From Ornithinimicrobium humiphilum (GTDB lineage Bacteria; Actinomycetota; Actinomycetes; Actinomycetales; Dermatophilaceae), in assembly GCF_006716885.1 (NCBI RefSeq), contig NZ_VFPU01000002.1, positions 186,001-250,000 of the forward strand: a stretch of 64,000 nucleotides of DNA, in the 5' to 3' direction. Shown here in pieces: positions 43,838 to 52,485 of the stretch. The notes beneath the pieces are model-generated. The model ran no database searches. It had not been told where the DNA came from and worked only from the letters and a program-made list of their open reading frames with translations. Every line of letters starts with the position of its first letter. The first letter of the stretch is position 1. The position numbers and the translations under genes were made by a program.

Positions 43838-45301
43838 TCAGGGGCGGGCGGTGCCGCGCGGGGACAGGTCGGGCTCCTCGTCGATCCCGAACTCGTGGCG
43901 CAGGGCCGACAGCGCTGCGCGCCATCCGGGTATGCCGTGCACGCCGGGCCCGGGGGGCGTCGCCGAGGAGCACAGGTAGATGCCGCGCCCCGGTGTCCGC
44001 CAGGGATCGGTCGAGAGCACGGGGCGCCCGGCGAGCTGCCGGATGCCGACGTCGCCGACGGCGATGTCGCCGCCGACGTAGTTGGGGTTGTAGGCCGCCA
44101 GGTCGCTGGCCGAGCGGGCGGTCGAGTGCAGCACGAGGTCGCGGAGGCCGGGGGCGAACTGCTCGAGGCGCTGCAGGATCGCCTCGGTCGGGTCGAGCGT
44201 CGAGTAGGCCGGGACGTGCGTGTAGGCCCACAGGACGTGGGAGCCCGCCGGCGCCCGGGTCGGATCGAAGACCGAGGGCTGCGAGACCAGCACGTAGGGG
44301 GTGCTCGGGTGCTCGCCACGGGCGATGGCAGCCTCGGCCTCCGCCATCTGCGCACGCGTCCCCCCGAGGTGGACGGTGCCGGCCTCCCGGAGCCGCGGGT
44401 CGGTCCACGGGACGGGGCCCGAGAGCGCGAGGTCGACCTTGGCCGCGGCGCCGCCGTAGCGGTAGCGCCGCAGCGCCCGCACGTAGCGGTCGGGCAGCCG
44501 GTCGCCGGCGATGTCGGCCAGCGCCCGGGGGCTGACGTCGAGGATCACCGCGGCGTCGCCGAGGTCGTCCAGGCCGGTCACCTCGGTGCCGGTGACGAAC
44601 TCGGCGCCGTGGGCCCGCGCGTCGTCGACCATCGCGTCGGCCATCGCCTGGCTGCCACCGACCGGGATCGGCCAGCCGCCGATGTGCGCCGAGGCGGCGA
44701 GCATCATGCCCGCGGCGGCCCAGCCGAGCCCGGGCATGGGCTGGATGGGGTGGGCCATGGCGCCGGTGAGCAGCGCCGGGGCCTCCTCGGTGCGCCAGCG
44801 TCGGTCCCACAGCGGCGAGCCCTGCTCGAGGACGGACAGGCCGATGCGCAGCAGCCCGAGGGGTGCGATCGGCGGCTTCAACGGGGTGTCGGCGACGAGG
44901 CGCGCGACGAGCTCGGGCTGGTCGACGAAGGGCCGCAGCAGGGACCGGAAGGCGTCGGCGTCGGAGCCCAGGCCCGCGGCGGTGCGGTCGAGGTCGCGGT
45001 GGGCGACCGCGACGCGCCCCGGGGCCACGCCGTGGGCGTAGGGGATCTCGGGGTCGACGAAGTCCACGCGCTCCCGCAGCCCGAAGCGGGTGAAGAAGGT
45101 CGACAGGTAGGCCATCGGGTGCACGGCCGAGCACAGGTCGTGCCGGAAGCCGGGCAGCGTGACCTCGGCGGTCCGCGCCCCTCCCCCGAGGCCGTCCATG
45201 CGCTCCAGGACCGTGACCTTCACACCGGCCCGGGCCAGCGTGACGGCCGCCGCCAGACCGTTGGGCCCGGCGCCGACGACGACTGCACCGCGTTCGGTCA
45301 C
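43838..45301 (-). CDS. Phytoene-desaturase-like FAD oxidoreductase
   Basis: 487 residues. N-terminal dinucleotide-binding motif [27 protein letters not shown] and [10 protein letters not shown], a central substrate domain, and the FAD-contacting C-terminus [17 protein letters not shown]. This is the large CrtI/retinol-saturase-like family; members with [11 protein letters not shown] endings are common outside carotenoid pathways and no crt genes are here, so the substrate is unknown. CATACT (45309-45314, minus strand) ends 7 nt before the GTG start: leaderless. Confidence 0.87.
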   Translation of the reverse strand: MTERGAVVVGAGPNGLAAAVTLARAGVKVTVLERMDGLGGGARTAEVTLPGFRHDLCSAVHPMAYLSTFFTRFGLRERVDFVDPEIPYAHGVAPGRVAVAHRDLDRTAAGLGSDADAFRSLLRPFVDQPELVARLVADTPLKPPIAPLGLLRIGLSVLEQGSPLWDRRWRTEEAPALLTGAMAHPIQPMPGLGWAAAGMMLAASAHIGGWPIPVGGSQAMADAMVDDARAHGAEFVTGTEVTGLDDLGDAAVILDVSPRALADIAGDRLPDRYVRALRRYRYGGAAAKVDLALSGPVPWTDPRLREAGTVHLGGTRAQMAEAEAAIARGEHPSTPYVLVSQPSVFDPTRAPAGSHVLWAYTHVPAYSTLDPTEAILQRLEQFAPGLRDLVLHSTARSASDLAAYNPNYVGGDIAVGDVGIRQLAGRPVLSTDPWRTPGRGIYLCSSATPPGPGVHGIPGWRAALSALRHEFGIDEEPDLSPRGTARP

Positions 45302-45403
45302 GCAACCGAGTATGGCAACCGCCGCCCCTGGCGTCCCGGTGAAGAGCGGAGGCGAGGGCAGGTGTGCAGCGGGGCCGGCCCGCGCGGTGGCACGCTGGTC
45401 GGC

Positions 45404-46327
45404 GTGAGGTCTGCCCGGTCCGGACGCGTGGCGCTGGCGGCGCTCCTGCTCGCCGCGTGCTCGACGACGGGCGACGCGGCACCGGACGGCTCGACCGCGA
45501 CCGACGTGGCCACCTCCCCCGGCGCCCTCGCCCTCACGGCCCGGGTCTACCAGTCCCGCATGGACGTCGACGACCGCCAGGTCCAGGTCCGGCTGGTCAA
45601 CGACGGCCCCGATGACGTCACCGTCGAGCGGCTGGCGCTGACCTCGACGGGCTTCGCCGGGGAGATGGTCTACCGCAAGAGCGGGAGCGTGGTGGGCGCC
45701 GGCCGGACCGTCGACATGCCGGTGGTGCTCGGCGAGCCGGTGTGCGACGACGGCTCCGCCGCGATCACCCACACCGCGCTCGTCGACTACCGCCTGCCCG
45801 ACGGCACGACCGGGCGGGCCGAATTGCCGGCGACGGACGAGCACGGCCAGATCGCCCACCTCCACGAGGGCGAGTGCTTCGCGCAGGACGTGGCGGCTGT
45901 GGCGACGCTCGAGGTCGACGACGCCCCGAGGGCGGTGCAGGTGGGCGAGCTCGTGGCGATCGAGCTCGACCTCGTGGTGGCGGGGACCGGGGGCGCCGAC
46001 CACGACCTGCGGCTGCGGCACGTGGCCGGCACGACCCTGCTCACCCACGCCGACCCGGGCGACCTCGAGCCGATCCCACCGGGACGGGAGCTCGACGTCG
46101 AGGTCCCGCGGACCGGGTCGACGACCGTGACGCTGACCCTCCTGCCCTCCCGCTGCGACGCGCACGCGATCGCCGACGACAAGCAGGGCACCCGCTTCCG
46201 GGTGTCCGCGGAGCTCGACGGGCGACAGGGCGTGGTCGCCGTCGCCTCTCCCCCGGCCGTGCAGACCGCGCTCTACGACCTCGTACGGGCCTCCTGCGCC
46301 ACGCTGCCCAACGACTTCCGCCCCTGA
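45404..46327 (+). CDS. Secreted lipoprotein, unknown family
   Basis: 307 residues. The signal peptide ends in the lipobox LLAAC, so C19 is lipidated. The rest is beta-rich, with repeated stretches of the type [20 protein letters not shown] and [23 protein letters not shown] that look like Ig-like folds. Four cysteines in the mature part may form disulfides. I recognise no named family. GTG start with CACGCT 7 nt upstream; possibly leaderless. It reads away from the divergent FAD gene. Confidence 0.7.
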   Translation: MRSARSGRVALAALLLAACSTTGDAAPDGSTATDVATSPGALALTARVYQSRMDVDDRQVQVRLVNDGPDDVTVERLALTSTGFAGEMVYRKSGSVVGAGRTVDMPVVLGEPVCDDGSAAITHTALVDYRLPDGTTGRAELPATDEHGQIAHLHEGECFAQDVAAVATLEVDDAPRAVQVGELVAIELDLVVAGTGGADHDLRLRHVAGTTLLTHADPGDLEPIPPGRELDVEVPRTGSTTVTLTLLPSRCDAHAIADDKQGTRFRVSAELDGRQGVVAVASPPAVQTALYDLVRASCATLPNDFRP

Positions 46328-46383
46328 ACCTGCAGGTCAGCCGCACGACCCGACGCCCCGACGAAAAAAGTTGGTTCGAGGTC

Positions 46384-46412
46384 TTTTGTGCAGCCAAACT
46401 GCACGCTAGAGT
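46384..46412 (+). promoter_or_regulatory. Promoter-like sequence with inverted repeat, upstream of the candidate sRNA
   Basis: TTTTGT (46384-46389) and TAGAGT (46407-46412) are 17 nt apart, in an AT-richer patch that starts with six A residues at 46363. The spacer holds an inverted repeat, gtgcag-ccaaa-ctgcac (46388-46404), well placed to be an operator. Confidence 0.5.
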
Positions 46413-46418
46413 GCCTCC

Positions 46419-46540
46419 TGCGACCCGGTGCCGTGGACCGAACCGCCGTGTCGTGCGCGGCAGCGAGAGCTCGAATTCCCTGTGCCGAGCTCTCGCTGGG
46501 AGACGCCCCCTTCCGGTCGGGGAGGGGGCGTCTCCTTCTC
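46419..46540 (+). ncRNA. Candidate small RNA with two stable hairpins
   Basis: Downstream of the promoter-like sequence no convincing reading frame exists. The RNA would contain a perfect 12-bp stem (agcgagagctcg at 46462-46473 with its complement at 46486-46497) with a 12-nt loop aattccctgtgc, then the terminator hairpin at 46499-46535 ending in a T/C-rich run. Length would be about 120 nt. I cannot match it to a family by eye; it lacks the six-C loops of the actinobacterial 6C RNA. Alternatively it is the leader of the zinc-finger gene at 46587, but the terminator and that gene's own -10 argue against it. Confidence 0.4.
46499..46535 (+). terminator. Terminator of the candidate small RNA
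   Basis: Twelve paired bases (ggagacgccccc and complement), extended by wobble pairs, followed by ttctctccgg. It lies 51 nt before the DksA-like gene. Confidence 0.7.
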
Positions 46541-46586
46541 TCCGGCCCTCTTCCCTTTGTCAGGGACCCGGGCTAGGTTCCGGACC

Positions 46587-46946
46587 ATGCCGGACGACCC
46601 GCTCGCCCACGTCGTCGCCGCGCTCGAGGCCGAGCGCGACGCCCTGCACGCCCGGCTCGCGGGCCTCGCGGAGGACATGGCGGGCTTCTTCGAGGCCTCG
46701 CGCGACTCCAACGCCGACGACGAGCACGACCCGGAGGGGCAGACGATCGCCTTCGAGCGTGCGCAGCTGTCGGCCGTCACCGAGCAGACCCGCCGGCACC
46801 TGGCCGAGGTCGAGGAGGCGCTGGCGCGGGTCGCGGACGGCAGCTATGGGCGGTGCGAGGTGTGCGGGCGGCCGATCCCGCCGGCCCGTCTGGAGGTGCG
46901 GCCGATGGCGCGGACCTGCGTCGAGCACGCGCCGGGGCGGCGCTGA
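46587..46946 (+). CDS. TraR/DksA-type zinc-finger protein
   Basis: 119 residues: an N-terminal coiled coil (about 5-85) and a C-terminal zinc finger CEVCG with CVEH as second pair (C-x2-C ... C-x2-H). VTEQTRRHLAEVEEALARVADGSYGRCEVCG is the family core. DksA relatives bind RNA polymerase through the secondary channel; in actinobacteria their role is less clear. TAGGTT (46574-46579) ends 7 nt before the ATG, so leaderless. Confidence 0.9.
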   Translation: MPDDPLAHVVAALEAERDALHARLAGLAEDMAGFFEASRDSNADDEHDPEGQTIAFERAQLSAVTEQTRRHLAEVEEALARVADGSYGRCEVCGRPIPPARLEVRPMARTCVEHAPGRR

Positions 46947-46953
46947 GGCACGA

Positions 46954-46975
46954 GTGCGTGCACCGGTGCACGCAC
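46954..46975. repeat. Perfect palindrome between convergent genes
   Basis: gtgcgtgcacc joins directly to its complement ggtgcacgcac, giving an uninterrupted 22-bp DNA palindrome. It lies 7 nt after the DksA-like stop and 13 nt before the end of the kinase-like gene. A terminator is possible, but without a loop a DNA-binding site is equally so. Confidence 0.6.
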
Positions 46976-46988
46976 GACTGCGCCCCCC

Positions 46989-48119
46989 TCAGGCCGTCGC
47001 GTGCCCGCCGCCGAGCGCGACCCAGCGGTCGGACGCCCAGTCGAGCACGAGCTCGCGCCAGGTCGGGCGGAAGGCGTAGACGCACGCCAGCCGGGCCACG
47101 GTCGCGAGGCGGGCGGCCTGCCAGCGCTCCCCGTCGACGCCCGCCACCCGGGCGACGAGCTGCGCGGTGACCTCGACGGTGCGGGCGGCGGCGTGCGACC
47201 ACTCCCCCTGCGCCCGGCGCAGGTCGGCGTGGACGGCGAGGTTGGCCGGGTCGACGACGGGGTCGGCGAGGCACGCGGTGTCGAGGTCGAGCACCCCGAG
47301 GCGCTCGCCGTCCCAGAGCAGCTGCTTGTCATGAAGGTCGCGATGCGTGGGGACAAGCCGCTCGGCCTCGCCCGCGGCCGCGAGCCGTGCCTGCGCGTGC
47401 TCGGCACGCCGCACCCAGACGTCCGGCAGCACGCCCGCGGCGGAGGCGCGCCCGGCCCAGCGGCCCACGACCTCCGCCTCGTCGGCACTGGTGTGCGGTG
47501 CCAGCCCGGGCGCGTGGCGCGCCGGGTCGAGCTCCTGCAGCCGGGTCCACGCGGTGGCCCAGGTGGCCCAGATGCGCTGCCAGTCGGCCCCGGCCGAGAG
47601 GTCGGAGACGGGCCGGCCGGGCAGCACGGTCATCGTCACCGCGGCGTCCTCGGGCTGGTGCCGGACCACGTCCGGCGCGTCCAGCCCGGCGGCGAGCGCC
47701 AGCCGGCGACCCGCGCGCGCGGCCTCGGCCACGCCCTCGGAGCGGCCCGGGCGGACGATCTTGGTGTAGCCGCCGGTGTGCCGGAGCACGGCGCGACGAC
47801 CCGCGCGGTGCACGACGAGCTCGGCCTCGGGGGCGAGGCGCGCGAGCGCGGGCAGCCTGGGGTCGGCGCCGGTCGGCAGCAGGTCGACGGAGCCGTCGGG
47901 CCCGACCGTGCCGGCGCGCAGCCGGCCGTGCGGGTCGCGGCCCTCGACCGTCACCCGGACCGCGCCGTGCTTGTCCGAGCCGGGCCAGGCGCGCGAGATG
48001 GTCACGAGGTCGTCGCCGCTGCCGATGCGGTGCGGGACCGCCCAGGCCGTGCTGCTCGCGACCGACGCCCCGGCAGCTCCGGCCGCCCACGTCCTCACGT
48101 CTCCTCCGACCCCGCTCAC
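46989..48119 (-). CDS. APH/choline-kinase-fold phosphotransferase, second kinase of the glycan operon
   Basis: 376 residues. The C-terminal half has HRDLHDKQLLWDGERLGVLDLDTACLADP, i.e. the catalytic HxD loop and the metal DLDT motif. VLRHTGGYTKIVRPGRS supplies the ATP-binding lysine region, and the N-terminal 100 residues are less typical. It probably phosphorylates a small molecule or sugar. The GTG start overlaps the upstream kinase stop. Last gene of a six-gene operon with three glycosyltransferases and an exporter; an antibiotic-kinase role is unlikely in this setting. Confidence 0.82.
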   Translation of the reverse strand: MSGVGGDVRTWAAGAAGASVASSTAWAVPHRIGSGDDLVTISRAWPGSDKHGAVRVTVEGRDPHGRLRAGTVGPDGSVDLLPTGADPRLPALARLAPEAELVVHRAGRRAVLRHTGGYTKIVRPGRSEGVAEAARAGRRLALAAGLDAPDVVRHQPEDAAVTMTVLPGRPVSDLSAGADWQRIWATWATAWTRLQELDPARHAPGLAPHTSADEAEVVGRWAGRASAAGVLPDVWVRRAEHAQARLAAAGEAERLVPTHRDLHDKQLLWDGERLGVLDLDTACLADPVVDPANLAVHADLRRAQGEWSHAAARTVEVTAQLVARVAGVDGERWQAARLATVARLACVYAFRPTWRELVLDWASDRWVALGGGHATA

Positions 48120-49327
48120 GGCGTGACCGCCAGCTCGCGGATCGGCCGCGCCCACACGTCCTCGACCTCCAGGGCGTTGCCGGCGAGCAGCGCCCGGCGC
48201 ACGGTCTCGCCCGCCCAGCCGGTGGTCTGGGCGCGCCAGGGCTCGACGACCCGGGCGAGCAGCACGGCGGCGACCCACGGTCCTGGGGCCGTCGGGCGGG
48301 CGCCGGTGACCGTCGCGTAGCCCTCCCCCGCGGGGCCGAGCGAGTCGCGGCTCTCGATGAGGTCGACGGCGGCGAAGGTCGCGTGGTCGATCACCGCCGG
48401 GGCGGCGACCGCACGGTCGAAGTCGGTCAGGAGCGGGCCGACGTGCGGGTGCAGCAGCACCTGGTCGAGCGACATGTCGCCGTGGCAGACCACCGTCCAC
48501 GGCATGCCGGCCGGGGCCGAGGGCACGGGGGCGTGCTCGGGCAGCAGGTTGAGCACCCGCCGGGCGCCCGCCGCGGTCCCCGGCGAGACGGCCTCGAGCA
48601 GCTCCACCGACGACGTCGCGGCGGCGCGCAGCTCCTTCCAGCCCCGGGTCGGCAGGTGCGCGACGGTGGTGCCGTCCACGGAGTGCAGCCGACCCACGGT
48701 GCGACCGATGGCGTGCAGGGCCACGTCGGCACCGGGGCGGTCGGGGTCCACCGTGGCACCGTCGGAGCCCTCGACCCAGGGCCACCAGGTCACGCCCCGG
48801 CCCTGCGGCAGGTCGGCCGCCAGCGGCCCGGCGGGCAGCACGACGGCCACCCCCCGGTCGGCCAGGTCGGTGACGACGGAGGTCAGCCAGTCGCGGTGGT
48901 GGTGCGCGGTGACGCGGACGACGAGGTCGCGCCCGGGCAGCCGGCCGACCAGGCGGCGCAGCGGGTTGTGGCGCAGCACCTGCACCTGCGACAGGTCGAG
49001 CCGGGACAGCGCCTTGACCAGGCGGGGGTCGCTGGCCAGCGTGCCCCACTGCACGAGCGTCTCGCCGCCGCCGAGCGTGGCCTCGCCGAACTCCTCGGCC
49101 AGCCCCAGCTCCTCGGCCCGCTGACGGGCCTTGCCCGCCTTCGCGACGGTCTCGCCGGTGAGCGTGCGGACCCAGCCCCACGGCATACCGTCCTCGTCCA
49201 CGAGGGAGGCGACGGTGGAGACGCCGAGCTTGGGACGGATCCGGGTGGCCGTGGCCTCGCGGCCCACGAGCTCGCTCAGGCGGCGCGGGTCGAGGACGAG
49301 CGAGAGCCCGCGGTCGGCGAGGCTCAC
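48116..49327 (-). CDS. APH-fold phosphotransferase, first kinase of the glycan operon
   Basis: 403 residues. The catalytic loop is VVCHGDMSLDQVLLHPHVGPLLTDFDRA, with HGD and DFD as in aminoglycoside/choline kinases. The N-terminal part (IRPKLGVSTVASLVDEDG, VLRHNPLRRLVGRLPGRDLVVRV) has the beta-sheet lobe. It shares little with the following kinase beyond the fold, so the pair is probably not a recent duplication. GTG start overlapping the exporter stop by 4 nt. Substrate unknown. Confidence 0.8.
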   Translation of the reverse strand: MSLADRGLSLVLDPRRLSELVGREATATRIRPKLGVSTVASLVDEDGMPWGWVRTLTGETVAKAGKARQRAEELGLAEEFGEATLGGGETLVQWGTLASDPRLVKALSRLDLSQVQVLRHNPLRRLVGRLPGRDLVVRVTAHHHRDWLTSVVTDLADRGVAVVLPAGPLAADLPQGRGVTWWPWVEGSDGATVDPDRPGADVALHAIGRTVGRLHSVDGTTVAHLPTRGWKELRAAATSSVELLEAVSPGTAAGARRVLNLLPEHAPVPSAPAGMPWTVVCHGDMSLDQVLLHPHVGPLLTDFDRAVAAPAVIDHATFAAVDLIESRDSLGPAGEGYATVTGARPTAPGPWVAAVLLARVVEPWRAQTTGWAGETVRRALLAGNALEVEDVWARPIRELAVTP

Positions 49328-51171
49328 GACGCGCTCCGCAGCGGCTCGGTGGCGTCCTGACGAGCGTCACGGCCGGCGTCCTGGCGCACGTCCCCGGCCG
49401 GCTGCCCGTCCTCGTCGAGCACCCGCTCGAGCGGGGCCTCGGCGGCGGGACCCTGCCAGGTGACGCAGCCGTGCTCGACGACGATCACCCGCTCGGCCTG
49501 TCGCGCGGTCTCGACGTCGTGGGTGATCACGACGGTGGTACGGCCGCGGGCGAGGTCGCGGATGGCGTCGGTGACCAGCAGGACGTTGTCGGGGTCGAGA
49601 CCGGTCGTGGGCTCGTCGAGGACGAGGACCGGGGCGGCGCGCAGGAAGGCCCTGGCCAGCGAGACCCGCTGGCGCTGCCCGCCGGAGAGGCTGCCGCCGC
49701 GCTCGCTGACCACCGTCCGCAGGCCGTCGGGCAGCAGGTCGGTGAACTGCGTGACGCGGGCGAGCCGGGCGGCCTCCTCGACCTCCTCGTCGCACGCGTC
49801 GGGGCGGCCGTGACGGATGTTCTCCTCGATCGTGCCGGTGAAGAGCACGGCCTCCTGCTGCACCAGCGCGACCTGCGAGCGCAGCCAGCCGAGGTCGACG
49901 CGACGCACGTCGACGCCGTCGACCGCGACCACGCCCTCGTCGGGGTCGAGCAGGCGCAGCAGCAGCGCCCCGACGGTGGACTTGCCCGAGCCGGAGGGCC
50001 CGACGACGGCGACGTGCTCGCCGGGGCGGATCGTCAGGTCGAGGCCGCGCAGCACCGGCACGCCGGGCTCGTAGGCGAGCCGGACGCCGGAGAGCGAGAC
50101 GTGGCCGTGGACGGGCCACTTCGCGACCGGGTCGGCCGGGGAGACGATCTCGGGCTCGATGTCGAGCAGGTCGGCGACGCGCTCGCCGGAGGCGGTGGCG
50201 CGGGCGATGCGGCCGGTGTACTTGGCGAGGTCGCGCAGCGGCTTCATCGCGGTCTTGAGGTAGGTCAGCACGATGACGAGGTCGCCGGGGGTCATCGCCC
50301 CGTCGAGCACCCGCCAGCCGCCGAGGAAGAGGACGGCCGCGGTGGAGACGCCGACGAGCACGTCGGTGCGACGCTCGAGGCCGGCGGCGAGGCGGCGGGC
50401 CTTGACCCCGTCCTTGAGCGACTTGAGGTTGGAGCCGCCGAACTGGCGCGAGCGCTCGCGCTCCATGCCGTAGGCCTGCACGAGCGTCATCCCCGCCAGG
50501 GTCTCCTGGGCGATGCTCGCCAGGTCGCCCTCGCTGCGGCGGGTCTTGCGCGAGGCCGCCGTGATCTTGCCCGTCGAGGTGCGCGAGAAGAGCAGGAAGA
50601 CGACCACCGCGATCGCGGCCACGACCGCCATGACCGGGTCGATCCAGGCCAGCACGCCGATCATCGCCAGCAGCGTGACGACGTTGACGAGCAACGGCAT
50701 ACCGGCGGTGATCGCCACCTCCTGGAGGCGGCCGATGTCGGAGACGAGCCGCTGCACGACGTCGCCCGAGCGGGAGGCGCCGTGCTGGGTGCGGGAGAGG
50801 GTCTGGACGTGGGCGAAGAGCCGGGCGCGCAGCTGGGTCGCGACGCGCGAGCCGCCGTTGGCGAAGAGCACCGTGGCGCCGAAGTTGCAGATGGCCCGGA
50901 AGCCGATGATCGTGATCGTCGCCAGCGCGCACGCCAGCAGCAGCTGCAGCGAGGCGGGCGGCCCCGAGTCCTGCAGGTCGGCGCCCAGGCTGCGGCTCAC
51001 GGCGTCGACGACCAGCTTGGTCGGCCACGGCTCCAGCACGCGCCAGACCACCTCGAGCAGGAGCAGCCCGGCCCCGCCGGCGAGCAGCAGCCGCTGCCCG
51101 CGCAGGTGGGGGCGCACGAGTCCCAGGGTGCGCCGCAGGGCGGAGGCGCGGAGACGGTCGGAGGATGCCAA
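49324..51171 (-). CDS. ABC exporter, fused membrane and ATPase domains
   Basis: 615 residues: six membrane helices in about the first 320, then an ATPase with Walker A VVGPSGSGKST, Q-loop LVQQEAVLF, signature LSGGQRQR and Walker B VLVLDEP. This is the MsbA/lipid-linked exporter class, working as a homodimer. A tail of about 25 polar residues is extra. The start is TTG, with AAAGGAG 8 nt upstream. The 114-bp gap before it contains a 12-bp direct repeat and G-rich sequence. Its neighbours suggest it exports a glycosylated product. Confidence 0.9.
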   Translation of the reverse strand: MASSDRLRASALRRTLGLVRPHLRGQRLLLAGGAGLLLLEVVWRVLEPWPTKLVVDAVSRSLGADLQDSGPPASLQLLLACALATITIIGFRAICNFGATVLFANGGSRVATQLRARLFAHVQTLSRTQHGASRSGDVVQRLVSDIGRLQEVAITAGMPLLVNVVTLLAMIGVLAWIDPVMAVVAAIAVVVFLLFSRTSTGKITAASRKTRRSEGDLASIAQETLAGMTLVQAYGMERERSRQFGGSNLKSLKDGVKARRLAAGLERRTDVLVGVSTAAVLFLGGWRVLDGAMTPGDLVIVLTYLKTAMKPLRDLAKYTGRIARATASGERVADLLDIEPEIVSPADPVAKWPVHGHVSLSGVRLAYEPGVPVLRGLDLTIRPGEHVAVVGPSGSGKSTVGALLLRLLDPDEGVVAVDGVDVRRVDLGWLRSQVALVQQEAVLFTGTIEENIRHGRPDACDEEVEEAARLARVTQFTDLLPDGLRTVVSERGGSLSGGQRQRVSLARAFLRAAPVLVLDEPTTGLDPDNVLLVTDAIRDLARGRTTVVITHDVETARQAERVIVVEHGCVTWQGPAAEAPLERVLDEDGQPAGDVRQDAGRDARQDATEPLRSAS

Positions 51172-51219
51172 GGCCGACTCCTTTCGGGGGGTATGTCGTG
51201 CTGGTCGAGGAAGGGGGGT

Positions 51220-51273
51220 GGCCGGCCTGCCGGGGGTGCAGGGGGACTTGGGGTGACGACAGGCCGGCCTGCC
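51220..51273. repeat. Direct repeat ggccggcctgcc in the gap before the exporter gene
   Basis: The 12-mer occurs at 51220-51231 and 51262-51273 within an otherwise G-rich gap, and its ggccggcc core is self-complementary. It might form an attenuating hairpin within the operon. Nothing else is seen in 51172-51285. Confidence 0.4.
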
Positions 51274-51285
51274 TGTGGGCGTGCG

Positions 51286-52485
51286 CTACGGCACGGCGGT
51301 GAGCTCGGGACGACCCGCGAGCCCTGCGGGGTCGGGCCGGTCGAGGACACCGATCGGCGCGAGGGTGGCCGCGAGGACGTGCGACCAGGAGTGGCGCTCG
51401 GTCATCCGCTCCCGGGCCGCGGCACCCATCCGCCGGGCGGCGGCGGGGTCGGCGGCGAGCCGGTCGATGGCGGCGGCGAGCGCGGCGGGGTCGGACGGGG
51501 GCACCAGCAGGCCGGTGACGCCGTCCGCGACGACCTCGGGGATCTCGCCGATGCGGGAGGCGACGACCGGCAGCGCGGCGGCGCCGTACTCGTAGACCTT
51601 CAGCGGCGAGAAGTAGTGGTCGGCCGAGGCGGGGTAGGGGGCGACGGCGACGAGGGCGCCCTCGAGCGCGGCCGGGACCTGCTCCGGTGGCACCGCGCCG
51701 ACCATCTCGAGCTCGACGCCGTGCTCGGCGGCGAGCTCCTCGAGGCGGGCGCGCACCGGACCGTCGCCGACCAGGCGCAGCCGCCACGGGACCTGCGCCA
51801 GGGCGGCGGCGCGGACGAGGTCCGCGACACCGTGCCAGGGCTTGAGGGTGCCGACGAAGACGACGACCGGGTCGCCGGAGAGGTCGGGGGTGACCGCGCG
51901 GATGCGGTCGGTGTTGACGCCGTTGGGGGTGACGAGGACCGTCGGGGCGGCGTCGGGCGCGAGCACGGCGGCCCGGTCGCGCACCCAGGCGGCGACCGGC
52001 TCGGAGACGCAGGCCACGACGTCGGCGGCCGTCAGCTGCGCGGCCAGGGCCTTCTCCGCGCCCCCCTCGTCGACGAGCACACGGTGGGTGCGCTGCTCGT
52101 CGACGAGGGGGGCGTTGACCTCCAGCACGGTGGTGCAGGGGTGCGTGCGACGCACCTGCCGGAGGATGGGGGAGAAGAGCGAGTAGCGCTCGTGGACGAC
52201 GTCGGGGGCGGCGGCAGTCACCATCGCGGCCAGCTGCGCGGCGGCCTCCTGCTGGGCGACCTCGCGGGCGGCGGGGTCGGAGCCCTTGGCGACCGGCACC
52301 ACGTGCACGGGCAGGTCGGCCAGGTCGGCGGGGACGTCGTCGCCGCGGCGCACGGCATACACCTCGACCTCGGCGCCGCGGGCGCGCCAGGCGCGGACGA
52401 GCTCCTGGATGTGGACGCTGGCGCCCTTGGTGCCGAAGACGGGGATGCCGGGGTCGGCGCAGACGTAGGCGACGCGGGTGGTCAT
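51286..52485 (-). CDS. GT4-type glycosyltransferase (second GT4 of the operon)
   Basis: 399 residues, GT-B fold. The N-terminal domain has ADPGIPVFGTKGASVHIQELVRAW; the C-terminal donor domain starts with VVFVGTLKPWHGVADLV and has the E-x7-E loop SPLKVYEYGAAALPVVAS. It uses a nucleotide sugar and acts at the inner membrane face. ATGA overlap with the preceding glycosyltransferase. Confidence 0.9.
   Translation of the reverse strand: MTTRVAYVCADPGIPVFGTKGASVHIQELVRAWRARGAEVEVYAVRRGDDVPADLADLPVHVVPVAKGSDPAAREVAQQEAAAQLAAMVTAAAPDVVHERYSLFSPILRQVRRTHPCTTVLEVNAPLVDEQRTHRVLVDEGGAEKALAAQLTAADVVACVSEPVAAWVRDRAAVLAPDAAPTVLVTPNGVNTDRIRAVTPDLSGDPVVVFVGTLKPWHGVADLVRAAALAQVPWRLRLVGDGPVRARLEELAAEHGVELEMVGAVPPEQVPAALEGALVAVAPYPASADHYFSPLKVYEYGAAALPVVASRIGEIPEVVADGVTGLLVPPSDPAALAAAIDRLAADPAAARRMGAAARERMTERHSWSHVLAATLAPIGVLDRPDPAGLAGRPELTAVP

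Noticed and set aside
46419..46540. 6C RNA of actinobacteria
   Set aside because: That family shows two hairpins with runs of at least six C in the loops; here the first loop has only three C and the second stem is a terminator.
46989..48119. Aminoglycoside resistance gene
   Set aside because: Only the kinase fold motifs agree. The gene is the last of a glycosyltransferase/exporter operon with a second similar-fold kinase, which points to metabolism rather than resistance.
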